Positions 58,652-64,000 of a stretch of 64,000 nucleotides of DNA are shown here, one piece after another. Location of the stretch: positions 1,739,973 to 1,803,972 of the forward strand of contig BCJC01000006.1 in the NCBI GenBank assembly GCA_001600175.1, in the 5' to 3' direction. The notes beneath the pieces are model-generated. The model was not told the DNA's origin, ran no database searches, and was given only the letters and a program-made list of their open reading frames with translations. This stretch comes from Erythrobasidium yunnanense. Its lineage: Eukaryota; Basidiomycota; Cystobasidiomycetes; Erythrobasidiales; Erythrobasidiaceae. The position numbers and the translations under genes were made by a program. Within the stretch, counting starts at the first letter, position 1; the number at the start of each line of letters is the position of its first letter.

Positions 58652-60155
58652 TCAAGGCAGCGCGACATTGTAGTCTTGCTGATAGCTCGACAAGTAAGCT
58701 TGATGTAAGAGGGCTTGGATCAGAATATGGCCACCAGGATATTGATTCGGATGAATTCCTCCAGTCCCGTCCTGGAATCTCTGATTACCTTCGAAGAGTG
58801 CTCCGAAATCCAGTAGAGCGACTCCTTCCTCCCTTCCTATCGCTCTTTGCACTATTTGCAGCTGGCGCGTGCGTGCATCCGAACGTACTGCAGGACCTGC
58901 GCGCTGAACTGTTCTATAAACCACTGGCACACCCGGGAACGATCTTTTTATCTTGCGCAGGATGAGGCGCATTCGTGCTGCCCATTTGGCCAGCTGTTCC
59001 GGGGGAAAGACATCCGGCGATGTATTCCAGCCTCCAACGTTTGTATCGATTGGATAAACCAGGTCCCATACTGCAGGAGGAGGAGATGGTCAGTAACAGT
59101 GCCCTTTGAACTGGGGCAAGCGTGGGAGGGTCACTCACGACCTGCATTCACGCTGATGAGCTTGACAGGCTGACTAAGGGTATCGGCGTGCGGCTTGAAG
59201 AGCTGCTCTATCCTGTCAAGCGCATCTCCCGGAGCGAACCAATCCGACATATAGCTCCAAAAGTCGACGGTATCCAAAGCACCGTAGAAGAAGCCATTGA
59301 CGAATCTCAGGTCGAGGCCTTGGGGATCGACAAGGACTGTTTTCGGAGTACCGTGATCTGAGATGTTTGGGGGAGCGTTGGCATAGGTCTCGGAAGTGAA
59401 GGGGGTCTGGAATGACCAGGCAGCTTGTCCTATACTGTTCCTATCTGTACTGTCACCCAGACTTAGAATAGTGAAGTTCCGAAGGTGTTTGGTCTGTTCC
59501 ATCGCTTGTGCCTTAAGCTGCATCTGTTCTTCGGGCGTCGAAGCCAGCTCAAGTAGTGGATATCTAGGATTCGGGTTGGGAACAGCGCCAGGAAAAATAA
59601 CAGGCGTATCGAAGGGAGGTAAGGAAGAGTCCGTGACTGGCGGGTAGGAAAGATTGCATGCTATTTGCACTAGCCGGATCCAATCTGGAGGACTAGACTC
59701 GGCCTGCGGTAGAGCATCGGATGTAGGCACTCCGCGAGGTGCAGCTTCATTATCCAGTCGCGTCAAGGGTGTCCATCGAGTATCGATCGGGCTCTTGGGA
59801 TCGTAAGAGATGAACCCTTCAGCGAGGTAGGGATCTGTAAGTGGGAAAGGATACGATGCTTGTCGGGTCCATAGGTTTCTGCTGAAAGTGCATTGGTATC
59901 AGCCTGCTAGCGATATCAATATCTCAAGCAGTTGGAACAAGCTTACAGGCTTCTGAAGCTTTGCTCGAGATGCGAACGAATCCCACTAGGGCTCGATCGA
60001 GCGCCATTCTGTGAAGCGACTTCGACGAACAGCACCGCACATACACAGATAAGAGCCAGTATCTGGAAGTTTGGTCCCAGAGCTCGTCGAGGTAAACTGG
60101 GTCTTCGCCTTAGGGGGGTGGGTGGTTGAGATGCGATTATACCGTAGACTTTCAT
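58652..60155 (-). CDS. SGNH/PC-esterase-like type II membrane protein (intact paralogue)
   Basis: Three exons (60155-59947, 59881-59139, 59070-58652) give 456 residues. A Pro/Arg-rich leader is followed by a membrane segment (NFQILALICVCAVLFVEVA). The luminal domain has ILSLGDSTDRNSIGQ (block I with the catalytic Ser), DLRFVNGFFYGALDTVDFW, LISVNAGLWDLVYP (block II/III position), VVYRTVQRAG and GGIHPNQYPGGHILIQAL with the D/H block. The GDS-x-x-R-N form resembles the PC-esterase/TBL and NXPE families, which carry O-acetyl or related groups on cell-surface sugars. It is a paralogue of the damaged gene at 9.8-11.4 kb, with the same membrane anchor and the same splice position after the ISxxxG motif. 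Reaction and acceptor are unknown. Confidence 0.72.
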
Positions 60156-60165
60156 GATTACGTAT

Positions 60166-60805
60166 TCAGTCTATGCTGCTGATGGAGAAGGTAGTAACAG
60201 TACAATGAAGGAAAGCAAGCACCGCTTCGGAGGAGGTGTCACTTTCGAAGAACTCGAGATTGACGCATGATGGATGCCACGAGAGGCTGGCTAGGCCGTT
60301 CATGTTCAGATACAGCAGGAAGGTGAGTAGACAGAGTTGTGTCCATACATCAGCTCGTCGTCGAGACGTTTTAGCCGTTTTTGGGAAAGAACGCTTTCTG
60401 CAGCCAGCGCTGGTTCTATCGATAGCATCTTTACAGCGCGCGCGCGAGTTGGTTTAGACTTGCTTCATTGCGATGTCGCTAGACGAGTCTACAGGTTGGC
60501 ATCGCAAGCAACTTTCCTTCGCGCAGGATGGTCGGACCCAGCTTTGGCAGGTGAGCTACATTGCGCGGATAGAGTTTCGGTGACGGAAAGTGTGAAAGCG
60601 ACTTGAGCATAGAGTTGATCATATCGAGATGTTGACTTGGATGCTCTTCATTTCCTTCACAAATCGCATGCATATGTCGCTGATCTAGGAATCTGTGTCC
60701 ATCTTCGACGTCCAAGCTCGTAAAGTCCCGCTTAGAAGGCGATCCGACGAGATAAGATGGGTGGTATATATGATATGTAGCATTGTGTAGATGCCGCTCT
60801 GCCAT
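60166..60805 (-). CDS. hypothetical protein, two tentative exons
   Basis: Exon 60805-60493 encodes a natural-looking chain beginning MAERHLHNATYHIYHPSYLV and passing through FTSLDVEDGHRFLDQRHMHA and NSMLKSLSHFPSPKLYPRNV. A gt..ag intron to about 60431 would lead to a second open stretch with a hydrophobic segment (WTQLCLLTFLLYLNMNG) ending at 60166. The second part reaches almost to the start of the SGNH gene, which leaves little room for that gene's promoter, so this exon is doubtful. No family recognised. Confidence 0.3.
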
Positions 60806-60997
60806 CTGCCTAGGGATCCGAAAGATCTAGCTGTCCGAGCAAGATCGAGGGTCGAGCAAAAGCAACCAAAGACGTATATGGCGGTCCATCGTGTAGCATG
60901 ATTATTACGTTATAACTAGAGATACAGAAGCCCAGTCGTTGGGCTATCTTTCGAAACTCGAAAAGTAACAACAAGGAATCGTACATGTTCGTAAAAC

Positions 60998-61876
60998 TCA
61001 GACTCCATCGTGTGGTATTCTCGAGGGCCGTATTCTCTTCCTCTCCGGCGATCTATGCACATCATGGCATGGCTGAACCTCGTCCTCGGGTTCAGTTCGA
61101 TTTTGCTCGTCCTGGTCTTGCTGGAGATCTGACTGCTCTGGCCCGAGGTCTACCCTCTGCGCGTCTGCATGATGTAAGAAAGTCGACTGCACTTCAGTAT
61201 CCGTTCTCGTCCTTCTCAGTCCTGCTGACGCGGGTCCAGTGAGACGCGTTGTTATTGTTGTTTGGCCATTGTCATCACCTTGTGATGTCTGTCTCGATAG
61301 CGAGCTACTGCTAGACGCTCTTCGTAGAGGAGGAGGAGCTCTCAAGGAAGGTGATCTCGTTAAAGAGTGTCTTCGTACATTGCTTGGACCAGCCTCTGCT
61401 GGTATTGAGAAAGCTGGACGAAGAGGAGACGAAGGAGGAGAGGAAGAGAGTGGATTGGTCAAGCTTCTGGGAAGGTGAAGAGCGGGAGGAAGTGCCATCT
61501 GTCGGCGTTGCGGTATGGAAGGTGATGCCAAACGAGACGTTGATGGACTTGGCTGCAAGCGAAGTGTACTCTCAGCGTCAAAGCTACAAATGATAATGAT
61601 TATACTCACTTGTTCATCGTACTGAAGCAACACTGCTGCTGCTGCTGCTCGCCCGTCTGCTCTAGCTTCAAGTCCTCCGTCTCTTTCACTGTCCGTCTCT
61701 GCTACTGCGTCTTGCATGCCATAATTGATGGGTGATTCCCAGTTTCTTGCTTCATTTACGATGTATGTGATATCGTCCAGCACCTGTCTCCCTCTCTTTC
61801 TGGGTGTCGGGCCATGGTAGCTTTTGCTTCTAAACAGTCCAAAGCCAGGCGGTCTTCGAGGTGGTTCGCTGTCCAT
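60998..61876 (-). CDS. hypothetical disordered Ser/Pro/Arg-rich protein
   Basis: Two exons (61876-61610, 61552-60998) give 273 residues; the 57-base intron keeps frame, so both forms are open. The N terminus (MDSEPPRRPPGFGLFRSKSY) leads to one short ordered-looking stretch (GRQVLDDITYIVNEARNW). A five-residue Ala tract is coded by a gca run. The rest is low-complexity with repeated SP/TP and RRxS sites (RRHSLTRSPSL), typical of regulatory proteins phosphorylated by cyclin-dependent or basophilic kinases. No family recognised. It is divergent from the MDR oxidoreductase gene. Confidence 0.55.
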   Translation of the reverse strand: MDSEPPRRPPGFGLFRSKSYHGPTPRKRGRQVLDDITYIVNEARNWESPINYGMQDAVAETDSERDGGLEARADGRAAAAAVLLQYDEQVSIIIIICSFDAESTLRLQPSPSTSRLASPSIPQRRQMALPPALHLPRSLTNPLSSSPPSSPLRPAFSIPAEAGPSNVRRHSLTRSPSLRAPPPLRRASSSSSLSRQTSQGDDNGQTTITTRLTGPASAGLRRTRTDTEVQSTFLHHADAQRVDLGPEQSDLQQDQDEQNRTEPEDEVQPCHDVHRSPERKRIRPSRIPHDGV

Positions 61877-62484
61877 GGCTACTCTGAAGGATGCAGTTGT
61901 CCAAGTGTGTCTGCCTTGCAGCTCCCTACAAATCCATGGCAATATGAAGAGGTATGTATTGTTATTTTCGCGTAAACAACCCAAGTCGCGCCCGGTCAGG
62001 ACGCGCAGAAACATGTGACAAAAAGCGAAGTCGCGCAGAACAGGCCCAAGCTTCGCTTACATTGTATCGACGCTATACGCAGTGTGAGCCATATGAACTG
62101 CCCAGCTTGCTGCATCGAGTGATAGAAGGCAAGAACGAGAACTTACCAGATCCTGGCTGTTTTGGCCTCCTGATCAAACGAGACAAGGCTGGTCTCAGCT
62201 ACAGTCCTATGAAGGCCAGCTCCATGCAATGATATACAGCATGTGCATCTACTCTGTACTGTGTGTGCAAAATTTCTTCTTCAGCGCGTACCTGGCTACG
62301 TTTTGCCGAGCCGCGGAGATCTGTCAGCAATGACGGCTGTGACTGACAAAGCACAAACCGGCAAGATATGATAGCCGAGAAACTGCGACATTTCGTGTCA
62401 GAGAGAGAAGAAATCTTCAACGTCAAACTCCGACTGCTCCCTCTTCTTCTCTTTTCACCACAACAACCCAAAAGATTATTTATC
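61877..62484. promoter_or_regulatory. divergent intergenic promoter region
   Basis: About 600 bases between two opposite starts. A pyrimidine-rich run (ctgctccctcttcttctctt) just upstream of the oxidoreductase start is a typical fungal leader. No named site seen. Confidence 0.45.
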
Positions 62485-63765
62485 ATGGCCCCATCCAACA
62501 AAGCTCTCTTCTTCAAGCAGGTCCCATCAGAGCTACCGAAGCTTGGCCAAGACATCGCCGTCGATGATGCTCCTATAGACTTTGACGCTGAACTGCCCAG
62601 CGGAGCCATCCTCGTCAAGGTGGGTCATCGTTCACACCTTGTGCATTCAGCATTTCTCTGACAGCTTGCTCACGTAGAACCTCTACATCTCCCTCGACCC
62701 CTACATGCGAGGAAGGCTGCGCGATCCTTCCAAGAAGTCATACGCCCCTCCTTTCCAGCTCAACCAACCTATGGACTCCAGAGTAGTCGGCAAAGTCGTC
62801 AAGTCCAACAACTCGAAATTCCCAGAAGGATCGACGTATGTCGGATTCAGCAAGATTTCGAATTATGCTATCATTCCGGAACAGTACTTGGCACAGAGTA
62901 AAGTCATCGATAACAAGCAGAATATCGATCTGCCAAACTACCTGGGAGCTCTAGGAATGCCCGGTCTTACAGCATGTGCGTCTGTCTCTCCCTCTCTTGC
63001 TCAGCATGGACTAACGTGAGATTACAGATTCATCCTTCTATGACATTGGCCAGCCAAAGAAGGGCGAGACGATCTTCGTCTCAGCTGCTTCGGGCGCTGT
63101 CGGACAACTAGTCGTGCAGCTCGCAAAGCACGAAGGCTTGACAGTCATTGGAAGCGTAGGAGATGATGAGAAGTTGAAGTTCATCAATGAAGAGTTGAAG
63201 TGCGACCATGCTTTCAACTACAAGAAGGAGTCAGCAGAAAGCGCACTCAAGAGGTTCGCACCGGATGGTATCGATATCTTCTACGATGTGAGCAGTGACG
63301 ACTATCGAGTTGAGCGCTATACTGATGCTCTGTTGCGCAGAATGTCGGCGGAGAGACTCTTGACGCTGCTCTCGGTGTCATGAAGGATCATGGACGTGTA
63401 GTAGGCTGCGGTATGATCTCCCAGGTGAGCTGGCCTCCACTCTAGTATGCTGTGCAGTTACTCACGTCGGTGTTGTGTCTCCTCAGTACAACCTGAAGCC
63501 CGAAGAGCAGTACAAGCTCAAGAACCTGGGCATGGCACTCGTCGCCAAACGCTTAACACTACGCGGCTTCATTGTGGGGGATGCCAACATGGGACCCAAG
63601 TATACGAAAGAGCACCAGGTGAACGTCTCGAAATGGTTGGCGGATGGCTCATTCAAAGCAAAGGTCGATATCGTGAAGGGTATCGAGAAGGCAGGCGAAG
63701 CACTCCTCATGCTCTTCAATGGAAAGAACCGAGGAAAACTGGTACTGCAGGTCGCAGATGAGTAG
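62485..63765 (+). CDS. zinc-independent MDR oxidoreductase (prostaglandin reductase/double-bond reductase type)
   Basis: Five exons (62485-62619, 62678-62975, 63028-63287, 63341-63424, 63487-63765) give 351 residues. The order ILVKNLYISLDPYMRGRL, then YLGALGMPGLTAYSSFYDIG, VSAASGAVGQLVVQLAK (NADP-binding Gly motif) and FDVSSD-like to NVGGETLDAAL is that of the leukotriene B4 12-hydroxydehydrogenase/prostaglandin reductase branch, which reduces C=C bonds of enones with NADPH and lacks zinc ligands; none are seen here. It is cytosolic. The natural substrate in fungi is usually unknown, with detoxification of reactive aldehydes and ketones likely. Complete and confident as to family. Confidence 0.9.
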
Positions 63766-64000
63766 GCGGTGGCATAGATGTTTGTTAGAATCTGTCATAG
63801 AACGATAGGTCCAGCATGAAATAGACGAAATACGTCGCATTGAAGCAGTGTATCAAGCCAGTAGAAAGGATAACCGGGCAATGCACTTCGACCAGATGCC
63901 CTTCCCGTCCAGCTTGTCCAAATACGGTCGGACTCTTGCGAACTGCTAGAAGCCAGCTCATGCGCCATCATGGACGCAGAACTGCAATACTACTGCAGTG

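Overview
The window is eukaryotic nuclear DNA from a fungus, most likely a basidiomycete. Almost every gene is cut by short introns of about 45-65 bases with GT..AG ends (SDH1 has 13 exons), genes sit close together on both strands, and base composition is near 50% GC. Core genes read as fungal orthologues: ERG6, PRP28, SDH1, PRI1, a Tlg1/syntaxin-6 SNARE, an ELYS-like pore protein and an M17 aminopeptidase. A perilipin-like lipid-droplet protein and a Cap10-type GT90 glycosyltransferase favour Basidiomycota; Pucciniomycotina-like yeasts would fit, but this is inference. Exon models were built by eye; all models called intact keep frame across every junction.

Layout. 1-5.8 kb: a retroelement zinc-knuckle fossil at the left edge, an acyltransferase-3 membrane protein and a type II membrane glycosyltransferase-like protein. 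6.5-21.1 kb: ERG6, a complex I assembly factor-like gene, a damaged SGNH/PC-esterase-like gene, an ELYS-like gene, a perilipin-like gene, the aminopeptidase and PRP28. 21.2-23.6 kb: a decayed LINE of the restriction-like-endonuclease type, followed by a perfect 40-bp palindrome. 23.8-34.9 kb: a nucleotide-diphospho-sugar transferase, the SNARE, SDH1 and two orphans. 36.7-53 kb: a cell-surface region with a GH128 glucanase, an SGNH-like membrane protein, a secreted orphan, a GT90 xylosyltransferase-like gene, a secreted Cys-repeat protein containing an assembly gap, and a decayed copy of the GH128+SGNH pair. 53.1-64 kb: a cytochrome b5-like protein, PRI1, a decayed sugar-phosphate/nucleotide-sugar transporter, an intact SGNH paralogue, two hypothetical genes and an MDR oxidoreductase.

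A theme runs through the accessory genes. Three Golgi-type glycosyltransferases, one acyltransferase-3, three SGNH/PC-esterase-like type II membrane proteins, one TPT-family transporter and one secreted glucanase lie among housekeeping genes over 60 kb. Together they look like parts of a machinery that builds, decorates and trims an extracellular polysaccharide or wall glycan. This is inference from family membership and proximity.

The most striking direct observations are the microexons (6, 4 and 12 bases in a row in SDH1, 3 bases in ERG6, 11 bases in the SNARE gene), the LINE with its terminal palindrome, the duplicated and decayed GH128+SGNH block, and an assembly gap flanked by the same 41 bases on both sides.
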